DNA of 64,000 bases, taken from positions 82,807-146,806 of the forward strand of contig WFPC01000055.1 in NCBI GenBank assembly GCA_015487785.1, given 5' to 3'. The notes beneath the pieces were generated by a model. That model was not told where the DNA came from. It ran no database searches and worked only from the letters and a program-made list of their open reading frames with translations. Positions within the stretch are counted from its first letter, which is position 1. Each line of letters begins with the position of its first letter. The position numbers and the translations under genes are program-made. Origin of the DNA: Gammaproteobacteria bacterium. GTDB lineage: Bacteria; Pseudomonadota; Gammaproteobacteria; S012-40. Below are positions 36,960 through 45,863 of this stretch, one piece after another.

Positions 36960-39680
36960 ATGATCAAGAAAATCTCGTCCCTGGGAATCCGTTTCCCCAA
37001 GCTCACCGTCTTGTTGAGTCTGTTGGTCACCGTGCTTCTGGCCATGCAGCTTGACAATCTGCGCTGGGAAACCGATGCCCGCGTCTACCTTCCCAAGGGC
37101 CATCCAGCCATCCTCTATGATGAAAAGGTCGACGAAATCTTCGGTGTCAAGGATACCGTCATCGTCGGTATCGTCAATGAAGAAGGCTCCATTTTCAATA
37201 CCGAGAGTCTGGCGCGCATCAAGCGCATCACCGACAAGATCGCGGCTCTCGACGGTGTCGAAGCCAGTCGACCCATCGATGTGGCCTCGCTGTCTAGTGC
37301 CATCGTGTTCTATGGCGATGAACAGTCCATAGGCTCCCGTCCCCTGATGCCCAAGGTGCCGCAGAACGAGGAAGAAATCGCGGCATTCAAACAGCGGGTC
37401 TACGACAATGCCGAGCTTTTCGTGGGCAATATCGTCTCTGCCGATGGCTCGGCCGCCATGATTCGCGCCAAGCTCAAAGAAGGCATGGTCAATCGCTACA
37501 TGACCTATTTCCAGATCAAGGGCATTCTTGCCGCCGAGAGTGGCGAGGGCGCCGGCTGGAACATGGGAGCCTGGAGCGGCGGAGGTGACTGGCAGCAGGG
37601 CGACTGGGGCGGCGACTGGAACAAGCAGAAACAGGCCGCCGGCAGCGATGCCCGGCAGCCGGCGAACGAGGCCCGGCAATGGCCGGCCCAGGGCGAATGG
37701 GAGGCCGCCACCGCGCCGCTGGAAGAGGCTGGTGACAAACCGGCCGGTGACGGCACCGACTGGCCTGGCAAGGGGCAATGGCCGGCCAAGGAAGCGAGCG
37801 GCGACCCTTCAGGGAAAGATGCCCAGCAGGCGGGTGGAGGCAAGACCTGGCCCAAACAGCAGGCCTGGCCCGGGCAGGCTTCGCAGCAGGCAGCGACAGG
37901 CGATGCCGAAAATGCCAGCGGGAAAGTGCACGACAAATTCTATCTTGCCGGTCGTCCGGTGGTGGAGGTTACCTCGGGCATCTTCGCCATGGACGACATG
38001 AAGACCATGATTCCGGCCATCATCGCGGTGATGGCCGTGGTGCTGTTTGTCATCTTTCGCACCTTGCGCGGAGTGATGCTGCCCTTGCTGGTGATGGGGG
38101 CTGCCATCGTCTGGACCATGGGCATCATGGCGCTGCTGGATGTGCCCATGTATACCATTTCCACCATGCTGCCGGTGATTCTGGTGGCAGTGGGCATTGG
38201 TGATGCGGTGCACATGATGAGCAATTACTACGACCATGTGCTCAAGGATCCCCATCGTCCCGGCAGCGAAGTGATGACAGATACGGTGGAAAAACTGGGA
38301 GCGCCCCTCATCACCACCTCGGTGACCACGGCGATCGGTTTCCTTGCCCTGTTGTTCGCCGAAATGCCGCCATTCAAGGTGTTCGGGCTGTTCGCCATGC
38401 TGGGTATTCTGTTGTCCTGGCTCATCACCATCACCGTATTGCCGGCGCTGTTGACCCTGATGAAGCCCAAGATCGGCGGCTACTATGCCAAGCGTCGCGC
38501 CATGCGCCTGTACGAGGAGCAGAGCCGCCTGGCCTGGATGTTGACCCGCATGGGTGGTTGGCTCGACAGCCACAAGGGCAAGGCCGTGGCGGTGGTGGCC
38601 CTGCTGGCCGCCGTCGCGGGTCTGGGTGCCAGCCAGGTCTATGTCAATTCCAGTTGGCTGAGTGATTTCCCGGAGGACAGCGAGGTCTTTCTGTCCAACA
38701 AGATGCTCAACGAGAAGTTCAATGGCACCATGTTTCTGCATGTGGTGATCGAGGCGGAGCAGAAAGATGCCCTCAAGCAGCCGGAGTTGTTGCGCAAGAT
38801 GGCGGCCCTGCAGGACTATGCGGAGACCCTGCCCCATGTGGGTGGCAGCCTGTCGGTGGTGGATTATCTGAAGAATATGAACATGAACCTGCATGCCGGC
38901 GACAAGGCCTACAACGTATTGCCTGAGACTCAGCAGCAGATTGCCGAATACCTGTTTTTGTTCTCGGTCTCGGGGCGTCCCCAACAACTGGATGAAGTAG
39001 TGGATTTCGACTACAAGACCGGCCTGATCAGCATTGCGCTCAAGACCGACTACACCCGTGAACTCAAGACCACCATCGATGCGGTGCAACAATTCATCGA
39101 TCGCGAGTTCAGGGACAGCGGCGTCGCGGTCAACCTGGCCGGCTCGGCCAACAATTCCTATATCTGGGGCAAGCTGCTTATCGGCAGTCAGACCGATGCC
39201 ATCATCTTGTCCAAGCTGGGCATCCTGCTCATCGCCAGCCTGATTTTCGCCTCCTGGGTGGCGGGGCTGTTCGTGGTGGCGCCGGTGACCCTGTCGACCT
39301 TGGCGGTGGCTGGTGTGGCAGGTTTTGCTGGTATTCCGTTGGATGTCTCCACTGCCCTGGCGGCGGGCATCGCCATTGGTGTGGGGGTGGACTATGCGGT
39401 GCACTACATCTTCCGCTACCGCGCCGAGCGCCGTGGGGGTAAGGACCACGAGCAGGCCACGGCCGAGACCCTGCGCACCGCGGGGCGCACCATCGTGCTC
39501 AATGCCACCGTGGTTACCGCCGGTTTCGCCGTCTTGTTCTTTTCCCAGTTCCCGCCTCACGTGAAGCTGGGCTATTTCGTCGCAGCCTACATGGTGGTGA
39601 GCTGCCTGGTGGCGATCATCCTGTTACCGGTGCTGTTTTCCTATTTCCGGCCCAAGTTCGTCGACTCCGCCAGGCAATGA
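36960..39680 (+). CDS. RND/MMPL-family transporter with tryptophan-rich periplasmic insert
   Basis: A 906-residue inner-membrane protein with two repeats of one helix, a large periplasmic domain and five helices. The first helix is at about 16-31; the two sterol-sensing-like helical bundles follow at about 345-500 and 740-900. Such proteins move lipids, hopanoids or other hydrophobic substrates using the proton gradient. Uniquely, the first periplasmic domain contains an insert of about 128 residues (197-324) made of Gly, Gln, Asp, Lys and Pro with eleven tryptophans, including WPAQGEW, WPGKGQW and WPKQQAW. The insert is unlikely to be a globular domain. The stop overlaps the next gene (ATGA). 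Confidence 0.88.
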   Translation: MIKKISSLGIRFPKLTVLLSLLVTVLLAMQLDNLRWETDARVYLPKGHPAILYDEKVDEIFGVKDTVIVGIVNEEGSIFNTESLARIKRITDKIAALDGVEASRPIDVASLSSAIVFYGDEQSIGSRPLMPKVPQNEEEIAAFKQRVYDNAELFVGNIVSADGSAAMIRAKLKEGMVNRYMTYFQIKGILAAESGEGAGWNMGAWSGGGDWQQGDWGGDWNKQKQAAGSDARQPANEARQWPAQGEWEAATAPLEEAGDKPAGDGTDWPGKGQWPAKEASGDPSGKDAQQAGGGKTWPKQQAWPGQASQQAATGDAENASGKVHDKFYLAGRPVVEVTSGIFAMDDMKTMIPAIIAVMAVVLFVIFRTLRGVMLPLLVMGAAIVWTMGIMALLDVPMYTISTMLPVILVAVGIGDAVHMMSNYYDHVLKDPHRPGSEVMTDTVEKLGAPLITTSVTTAIGFLALLFAEMPPFKVFGLFAMLGILLSWLITITVLPALLTLMKPKIGGYYAKRRAMRLYEEQSRLAWMLTRMGGWLDSHKGKAVAVVALLAAVAGLGASQVYVNSSWLSDFPEDSEVFLSNKMLNEKFNGTMFLHVVIEAEQKDALKQPELLRKMAALQDYAETLPHVGGSLSVVDYLKNMNMNLHAGDKAYNVLPETQQQIAEYLFLFSVSGRPQQLDEVVDFDYKTGLISIALKTDYTRELKTTIDAVQQFIDREFRDSGVAVNLAGSANNSYIWGKLLIGSQTDAIILSKLGILLIASLIFASWVAGLFVVAPVTLSTLAVAGVAGFAGIPLDVSTALAAGIAIGVGVDYAVHYIFRYRAERRGGKDHEQATAETLRTAGRTIVLNATVVTAGFAVLFFSQFPPHVKLGYFVAAYMVVSCLVAIILLPVLFSYFRPKFVDSARQ

Positions 39681-40597
39681 CATGTAAACGGCTCGTTCAT
39701 CTGCTGTCGCTGTTGCTGTTGCTGGGCAGCGGCAGTAGTTGGGCGCAGCCGGATGAGCGTGGCTGGGTGTTCTCGCCGCTGACCGGTCTGAGTTCGCCCC
39801 GTCTCGGCATGCTGTATGACGAGGTGTTCTATGCGCCTTTCGCGGGGCAGTCGGAAATCGTCGCCGACCTGCCCGAGGATGCGGCGGGGGAAAGCACCTA
39901 TCCGGTGGAAGACTTCCTGTTCGAAAACAACCTCCCCCGTATTGGTGTGGGCCCGGAGGCGGGGTTGGAATTCCGCCGGCGCCTTGGTCGCCGTGACGAT
40001 TTCTTCATCGGTATCAGTGCCTGGGAAATCGGTGCCACCGGCCGGGTCAGCGTGGTGTTTCCCCTGCAGGGTGAGTTGAACAACGGTGCCATCTATGAGC
40101 GCCGGGCCAAGTTTTCCTATACCCAGTATTTTCTCGGCTGGCGGCACTACCTGGGTGATCGCAGCCGGCGCTTCAAGCTCTTCACCAATTTTGGCCTCAA
40201 CGAGGTCTTCGATATCGACTACAAGGAGACGCATGTGTTCTCCTTCACCAGTGGAGCGCCGGCGGGTTTCAAGCGGGTGGTAGTCTACCGTGCCCAATCC
40301 ACCGGGCTGTTGATGTTGCAACTGGGAGGGGGCGGCGAGCTGCGTATCAACGACCGTTTTTCCCTGAGCCTGGAGGGTGCTTATGCCTTTGGTCTGCGCG
40401 ATGTGACTCTCAAGGGGGTGGAGGTGAAGAGCGACTTCAACGAGGGCGATCGCCTGGCCACCATGCCGGCACCGCTGGATAACGAGGCGGTGACCAACAA
40501 TGCCAGTGTGCTGTCGCGGGATGGCCTGTCTCGCAGCACGGTCTATCTCAATCTGGACGGCTGGCGCCTGGCTGCCAAACTCAATGTGATTTTCTGA
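39677..40597 (+). CDS. Exported outer-membrane beta-barrel protein
   Basis: A 306-residue protein with a signal peptide (LVHLLSLLLLLGSGSSWAQ) and amphipathic strands through to the C-terminal KLNVIF, so a small outer-membrane barrel of about 10-12 strands is likely. No named family is recognised. It overlaps the RND gene by four bases (ATGA) and is followed after two bases by the TPR-barrel gene, so these three are translationally coupled and should act together. Confidence 0.72.
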   Translation: MTCKRLVHLLSLLLLLGSGSSWAQPDERGWVFSPLTGLSSPRLGMLYDEVFYAPFAGQSEIVADLPEDAAGESTYPVEDFLFENNLPRIGVGPEAGLEFRRRLGRRDDFFIGISAWEIGATGRVSVVFPLQGELNNGAIYERRAKFSYTQYFLGWRHYLGDRSRRFKLFTNFGLNEVFDIDYKETHVFSFTSGAPAGFKRVVVYRAQSTGLLMLQLGGGGELRINDRFSLSLEGAYAFGLRDVTLKGVEVKSDFNEGDRLATMPAPLDNEAVTNNASVLSRDGLSRSTVYLNLDGWRLAAKLNVIF

Positions 40598-40599
40598 CC

Positions 40600-43419
40600 A
40601 TGGATTTGCGAAGCGCGTTGGGCCTGAGTGTGCGGCAAGGACAGTATCTTAGCGTCCTGTTGCTCTGTGGCCTGATGTTTGGCGGCCAGAGCCAGGCCGC
40701 CAATGATGCCCTGCAGCGCATCATCGACGAAGGAACTCAGCAGATTCGCAACAAACAGTTTGCGGCGGCCTTCGAAACCTTCCAGGAGGCCCTTCTGGTG
40801 GATGCTGACAATGCCGAGGCCAATTTTCGCATCGGCCTGTTGTATCTGCAGCGCAGGGAGGCGGGCAAGGGCTTGGAGCATATTCTCAAGAGCACTCGCC
40901 TGGATCCGGAGAATGCCGGTTACAGCCTCTACCTTGGAAGGCTCTATGAACGCCAGGGAAAACTGCAAAAGGCGGTGGACGAATACAAGCGTCTGCTGGC
41001 CACCGGCAGCCGCCATCCACGAGTGCGCGAGGTGGAGAAACAACTCTCGTTGCTCACCGGCAAGATGATGCTGGGCAATCGTGAGTTCAAGGCCGCCTTG
41101 CTGATTTTCAATGGCCTGTTGCTGGATTACCCCGATGACGACGAGGTGCTCTACAATCTTGGACGGGCCCAGTTGTCGTCCGGCGACCTGCAGGCGGCGG
41201 AAAAGACCTTTCTCAAATTGCGCGCGATCAAGCCCAAGGCGGTGTCGGTCTATGTGAATCTGGCCAAGATTTATGAGCGTACCCGGCAAGTGGACCAGGC
41301 CATAGAACAGTATCGCAAGATCATAGAACTCAACAAGACCCCGTCCAGTGTGCGTGAGGCCCGCATCAAGCGGGATCTTCTACTGGCCAGGAAACACATG
41401 GATGCGGGTGAATATCGGCAGGCCATCGAGCTCTACGACCAGGTACTGCAACTGGACTCCAAGCGTACCGAGGCCTTGTTCAACAAGGCGCTGGCCCTGC
41501 TTAACCTGGGTGACTGGCGGGCGGCGGAGAAACTCTTCCTGGCCGTGATAGAGATCAACCCCATGGATTTTTCCACCCGGCTCAATCTGGGGGGGTTGTA
41601 TCTGGATACAAGGCAATATGACAAATCCAAGGAACAGTTCCAGTTCATCATCGACAACGACCGCAGCGGACGTTTTGCCAAGCAAGCCAAGATTCGCATG
41701 AATGTGGTCTACATGCAGATTGCCGACAATGCCCTGCAGGCGGGTAACATCGAGGAAAGTCTTCGCCAGTACAAGAAGGCGCTGGATTTCTACAGTGGGA
41801 ATGTCAAGGCCAGTTTCAATCGGGGCCTGCTGTTGGTGCAACAGCGCAAGTTCGTCGAAGCCAGGGCGGCCTTCGAGAACGTAGTGAAACTGGCACCGGA
41901 CAATATCGGTGGGCGCATCAATCTGGCCAATGTCTATGAGCAACTGGGGCAGTTCGACAAGGCGGCAGAGCAATACGAGGCCATCATGCGGCTCAAGCCG
42001 GACAGCGAAGAGGCCAATACGGCCAGACGACGCTGGCGCATCAGCAAGGCGAGGGCGCTGTGGGCCGACAAGCGCCTGAGTGATGCCGAGCAATTGCTGG
42101 AGAAGATCGTTACCGAAGAGCCGGACAATTTCGAGGCCTATCTCTATCTTGGCATCATCCAGTCGAGCAAGGGCAAGTCGCGCCAGGCGGCGAAATCCTT
42201 TCAGACCGTGCTCAATGTGATGCCGGCAAACCAGGCGGTGCGCCTGTCACTGGGCAAGGTATATGAACAGCTTGGCATGGACGATCTGGCAGCGCAGGAG
42301 TACCGCATCATCATATTTTCCGGGGCGCCTGCGGCGGTGCTGGAGGAGGCGAAACAACGGCTGGATATCGTGGAGAGCCGCTTGAGCGGTTTTTCCAAGA
42401 ATCTGGTCTATCAGGCCCAATACGACAACAATCTCAACCTCAACGACGACAATCCCATCGACGAGGTGCGCACCGACCTGGCCTTCAATATCGTCTATGG
42501 CTACAAATTCAAACGTGACCTGTCATTCAACCTGAGCTGGAGTCCCACCTATTCCAACTATCATTTGTCGCAGATCGACTATCTGTCCTCGGTATTCAAT
42601 ACCAGCCTGCGCAGTGGTACACCGGACAGCAACTGGCTGGTGCAATACGGCCGCCAGGATCAGCAGTCCCTGATCAATGAACAGTCAGTGAGCGAGAGTA
42701 ATTCACTCAACGTGGGGCGCAGCGCCAAACTGTTTCTGCCCGCTTTTCTCGGTCTGGCGCCGGAGGGCTTCGATCGCAAGGAAGGCGTGCCCACCTCACT
42801 GGCCGGCTTCGTGTCGCTGCGCAATATCACGTCTTTCGGTGCCTTTCCCCTGGATGCCCTCACCGGAACCCTGGCGCTCAATGTCAGCCAGACCTTGCGG
42901 GGCGGGTTTTCCGGCTCGCTGGGTTATTCTCTGTCGCTGTTTCGCAGCCTGTCCACCAAGGAAGTGGTGCAGCGCCAATATGTGGTCGATCCTCTTTCAG
43001 GGCAGCAGAGTGATACACCGGTGACCACATTGCTGTACGATTCGAGAGACTATGAATACAACAGCTATGCTCTGAACATGTCCCTGTCGAAGATTCTCGC
43101 GCCGGGTCTGAGTGCCTCTCTGGGCGGGCTGATCAGCTATTCCGGCTATATCAACCCGGACTCGGGGGCGCGCACCCGCGGTCAGCCGGCGGCACGGCGC
43201 AACACCCTGTATTCGATCAACCTGGGCCTGACCTATCAATTCGTCAAGGACATCAGTCTGGTCAGCCGCATCAGTTGGGCACGCAATCGCTCCAATCTGC
43301 CGGTGGGCCTGATCCAGGGTGTGGACGAGGCGGAGCAGGCCATCGCTTCTTTCCAGAGCACTTCCCTGGGCGACTACACTCGAATGACGGCCTCGCTGGG
43401 TTTCAGTATGCGTTTCTGA
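40600..43419 (+). CDS. TPR-repeat protein fused to an outer-membrane beta-barrel
   Basis: A 939-residue exported protein. After the signal peptide (about 1-34) come some fourteen TPR repeats (about 35-595), for example AEANFRIGLLYLQRREAGKG, PSVYVNLAKIYERTRQ-like units, and KASFNRGLLLVQQRKFVEAR. The last 340 residues are beta-rich and end in LGFSMRF, an outer-membrane barrel. Periplasmic TPR plus barrel in one chain is the architecture of the exopolysaccharide exporters PgaA and BcsC, though no sequence signature of either is evident. It is the last plus-strand gene of the RND cluster and converges with the ABC permease. Confidence 0.8.
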   Translation: MDLRSALGLSVRQGQYLSVLLLCGLMFGGQSQAANDALQRIIDEGTQQIRNKQFAAAFETFQEALLVDADNAEANFRIGLLYLQRREAGKGLEHILKSTRLDPENAGYSLYLGRLYERQGKLQKAVDEYKRLLATGSRHPRVREVEKQLSLLTGKMMLGNREFKAALLIFNGLLLDYPDDDEVLYNLGRAQLSSGDLQAAEKTFLKLRAIKPKAVSVYVNLAKIYERTRQVDQAIEQYRKIIELNKTPSSVREARIKRDLLLARKHMDAGEYRQAIELYDQVLQLDSKRTEALFNKALALLNLGDWRAAEKLFLAVIEINPMDFSTRLNLGGLYLDTRQYDKSKEQFQFIIDNDRSGRFAKQAKIRMNVVYMQIADNALQAGNIEESLRQYKKALDFYSGNVKASFNRGLLLVQQRKFVEARAAFENVVKLAPDNIGGRINLANVYEQLGQFDKAAEQYEAIMRLKPDSEEANTARRRWRISKARALWADKRLSDAEQLLEKIVTEEPDNFEAYLYLGIIQSSKGKSRQAAKSFQTVLNVMPANQAVRLSLGKVYEQLGMDDLAAQEYRIIIFSGAPAAVLEEAKQRLDIVESRLSGFSKNLVYQAQYDNNLNLNDDNPIDEVRTDLAFNIVYGYKFKRDLSFNLSWSPTYSNYHLSQIDYLSSVFNTSLRSGTPDSNWLVQYGRQDQQSLINEQSVSESNSLNVGRSAKLFLPAFLGLAPEGFDRKEGVPTSLAGFVSLRNITSFGAFPLDALTGTLALNVSQTLRGGFSGSLGYSLSLFRSLSTKEVVQRQYVVDPLSGQQSDTPVTTLLYDSRDYEYNSYALNMSLSKILAPGLSASLGGLISYSGYINPDSGARTRGQPAARRNTLYSINLGLTYQFVKDISLVSRISWARNRSNLPVGLIQGVDEAEQAIASFQSTSLGDYTRMTASLGFSMRF

Positions 43420-43439
43420 ACGGCCAGGGCGAGGCAGGT

Positions 43440-44201
43440 TCAGTCGCGCAAGGCCTTGAAGGCCGAGATGGCCCAGGCCAGGGTGGCGATGGCGAATGCC
43501 AGCATGATGCCGAAGCCCAGGCCGAAGGTGGCCATGTCGGTTTCGCCGATGAGGATGGCGCGCACCGCGCTGACGGCGTACTCGATGGGATTGACCACGG
43601 CGATGCTGTGGATCCAGCCGGGCATGAACTGTGCGGGCACCATGGCGGTGGAGAAGAACATCAGGGGCAGGGTCATGATATTTCCCATCACCACCAGAGG
43701 TTCTTCTCGTTGCAACATGATGGCCAGGCCATTGGACAGGCTGGCGAAGGCGATCCCCAGCAGCAGGATGATGCTCATGGCCAGGGCAATGTGCAGGGGG
43801 TTCCAACTGGTATTGGCGCCCATCAGCCAGGCGGCCACGAGTACGATGAAGGACTGCACCACCACCTGAACCGCGGCATGCAGTACCCGGCTGAGCACGA
43901 TGGCCGCGCGCGAGGCAGGTGACACCAGCATCTTGTCCACGGTGCCGGCGCTGATTTCCCGCAACAGGCTGACCCCGGCCCAGGATGAGCCGAACAGCAC
44001 CGTCATGATCAGCACACCGGGCAGGAAATAATCGATGTAGGAGGCGGCGGGAAAGCCGGGAAGCTGGGCAAAATTCTTGAACAGGGCGCCGAAGATGAAC
44101 AGCCAGATCAAGGGCTGGATCAGTGCGAACAATGACCACAGCGGCATCCGCAGGGAAATGATGAGGTATTTGTGAAACAGGTACCACGTGTCTGAAAGCA
44201 T
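43440..44201 (-). CDS. ABC-2 type transporter permease
   Basis: A 253-residue inner-membrane protein with six predicted helices. The ABC-2 pattern is clear: an amphipathic N-terminal helix, GVLIMTVLFGSSWAG, the cytoplasmic LLREISAGTVDKMLVSPAS, and a last periplasmic re-entrant segment FFSTAMVPAQFMPGWIHS followed by NPIEYAVSAVRAI. It lies 44 bases after the ATPase gene and forms an exporter with it. The ATPase resembles DrrA/daunorubicin-type ATPases, so a hydrophobic or glycolipid substrate is possible. Confidence 0.9.
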   Translation of the reverse strand: MLSDTWYLFHKYLIISLRMPLWSLFALIQPLIWLFIFGALFKNFAQLPGFPAASYIDYFLPGVLIMTVLFGSSWAGVSLLREISAGTVDKMLVSPASRAAIVLSRVLHAAVQVVVQSFIVLVAAWLMGANTSWNPLHIALAMSIILLLGIAFASLSNGLAIMLQREEPLVVMGNIMTLPLMFFSTAMVPAQFMPGWIHSIAVVNPIEYAVSAVRAILIGETDMATFGLGFGIMLAFAIATLAWAISAFKALRD

Positions 44202-44245
44202 ATCGTTTTCCTAGCGCTGGTTGATCGTCATTGAAGGGGAGGGTC

Positions 44246-45550
44246 TTAGTCTTTTCTGTCGGGCCAGTCCTTGTCTCTGGGCCAGTCACCCTGTTGCCCG
44301 GAGCTTGGCCATTGGTGCGGTTCTTTGTCCTCGCTGGTGGCGCCGTCGGTCGCAGGGGACGGGTTATCGTCCTTTTGCCATTGTTGCCATGTTTGTTGCG
44401 AGTCGTTTTGGGGAGATGCGTCTTGTTCGCCTTGCCGAGGCGTTGTGTCACCTTGCGATGCCTCGTTCTCTTGTCCACTCCACTGGCGCCAACTCTGGGC
44501 TTCGCCGTTGTTCTCTTTCTGGGCCTGCTGCCATTTCTTGGCCCATTTACTGTTGCTGCCGCCCTTGCCGGCCCATTTCTCCCACCATTGTTCACCACCT
44601 TCCTCGTTGTCGCCGCTGAGGCTGCTGCCGGTGTATTTGATGAAAACGTCGTCCAGGGTGGGACGGGAGAAGCTGATGTTGGCGATCCTGGCGCCTTCCT
44701 GGGTGGCCATTTGCATGATCTTCGGAATGGCCTGGGCGCCATTGGTGACATAGAGGTGCAGCTTGTTGCCCTCCCAGGTGGTGTCCTTGATAAAATCGCT
44801 GTTGCCCAGTTTCCACGACAGGGTTTCGTTCTCGGTGGCCTCGTATTCGAACTCCAGGCTGACCACATCGCCACCGAGGGATTTCTTCAGTGCATCGGGG
44901 GTGTCCACCACCTTGATCTGGCCTTGGTTGATGATGCCCACCCGGTCGGCCAGCTTGTCGGCCTCTTCCAGGTAGTGGGTGGTCAGCAGAATGGTCAGGC
45001 CCAGCTCGTCGTTGATCTTGCGGATGTACTGCCACAGGCTGCGCCGGCTCTGGGTGTCCAGCCCCAGGGTGGGTTCATCAAGGAACAGGACTCGCGGGTG
45101 ATGGATGAGGGCCGTGGCGATGTCCAGTTTGCGGCGCATGCCACCGGAGTATTCGGCTACGGTCTTGTCCAGGCTGTCGCCGAGTTCGAAATAGCGGGCG
45201 AGTTCCTCGATGCGCTGCTTGATCTGCGCGGTTTTCATACGGTAGAGATGGCCCTGCAGGGTGAGGTTCTCGCGCCCGGTGAGAAAATAGTCGACACCGG
45301 TTTCCTGGGCCACGTAGCCGATGGCTCTTCGCACCGCATCGGGGTCGCGGTCCACGTCGTGGCCGGCCACGATCACCCTGCCCTCCTCGAAACCCGACAA
45401 GGTGGTGAGAATGCGGATGGTGGTGCTCTTGCCGGCTCCATTGGGTCCGAGCAGGGCAAAGATTTCACCGCTTTCGACCTCGAGATCGAGATGATCCACC
45501 GCCGTGGTGTGGGCGTCGTAACGCTTGGTCAGTCCACTGATCTGTATCAT
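44246..45550 (-). CDS. ABC transporter ATPase with tryptophan-rich C-terminal tail
   Basis: About 434 residues from the chosen ATG; a GTG at 45583 is an alternative. The DrrA-like ATPase domain has Walker A GPNGAGKS (35-42), the signature YSGGMRRK (133-140), Walker B VLFLDEPT and the switch histidine in TTHYLEEAD. A C-terminal accessory domain ends with SRPTLDDVFIKYTG at about 308. Beyond it, where such proteins normally stop, is a hydrophilic tail of about 125 residues with twelve tryptophans (WWEKW, WAKKWQQ, WRQW, WQQW, and WPSSGQQGDWPRDKDWPD at the end). The tail resembles the insert in the RND protein of the neighbouring cluster. Confidence 0.9.
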   Translation of the reverse strand: MIQISGLTKRYDAHTTAVDHLDLEVESGEIFALLGPNGAGKSTTIRILTTLSGFEEGRVIVAGHDVDRDPDAVRRAIGYVAQETGVDYFLTGRENLTLQGHLYRMKTAQIKQRIEELARYFELGDSLDKTVAEYSGGMRRKLDIATALIHHPRVLFLDEPTLGLDTQSRRSLWQYIRKINDELGLTILLTTHYLEEADKLADRVGIINQGQIKVVDTPDALKKSLGGDVVSLEFEYEATENETLSWKLGNSDFIKDTTWEGNKLHLYVTNGAQAIPKIMQMATQEGARIANISFSRPTLDDVFIKYTGSSLSGDNEEGGEQWWEKWAGKGGSNSKWAKKWQQAQKENNGEAQSWRQWSGQENEASQGDTTPRQGEQDASPQNDSQQTWQQWQKDDNPSPATDGATSEDKEPHQWPSSGQQGDWPRDKDWPDRKD

Positions 45551-45767
45551 GGGGGTATGTCTTATCTTTTGGACAAATTTCACATTATACCCATTGCGCT
45601 GCCGGATGACAGCGCAAGATGCTCGCTGGGTAAAACCTTAACCAGGCTATCTTCAGCAAAGCTTAAAAGGCCCGGTTCTTTTGCTTCTGGGTTCTCTTGT
45701 TTCGGTCGCAGAGTGAAAAAATGGAGTTTTTCTCCCGTGGATCATGAAGCCGGCAAAAGGCTGGGAT

Positions 45768-45796
45768 TTGACACTGTGGAGCCGGTCTCGTACATT
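45768..45796 (+). promoter_or_regulatory. Sigma-70-like promoter of the pentaheme cytochrome gene
   Basis: TTGACA (45768-45773) and TACATT (45791-45796) are separated by 17 bases, pointing toward the cytochrome gene. The predicted transcript begins near 45803 and leaves a leader of about 60 bases. The rest of the 45584-45767 gap has no other recognisable element. Confidence 0.6.
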
Positions 45797-45863
45797 AGCC
45801 AGCAAACTATAAAATACATTATTGGTGCGGCGGCCTGTGGGCGGCCAAGGGATACCTGTTTTC

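Noticed and set aside
37809..39560. 583-codon minus-strand open frame within the RND gene
   Set aside because: Antisense shadow with His/Gly-rich composition; the plus-strand RND reading is certain.
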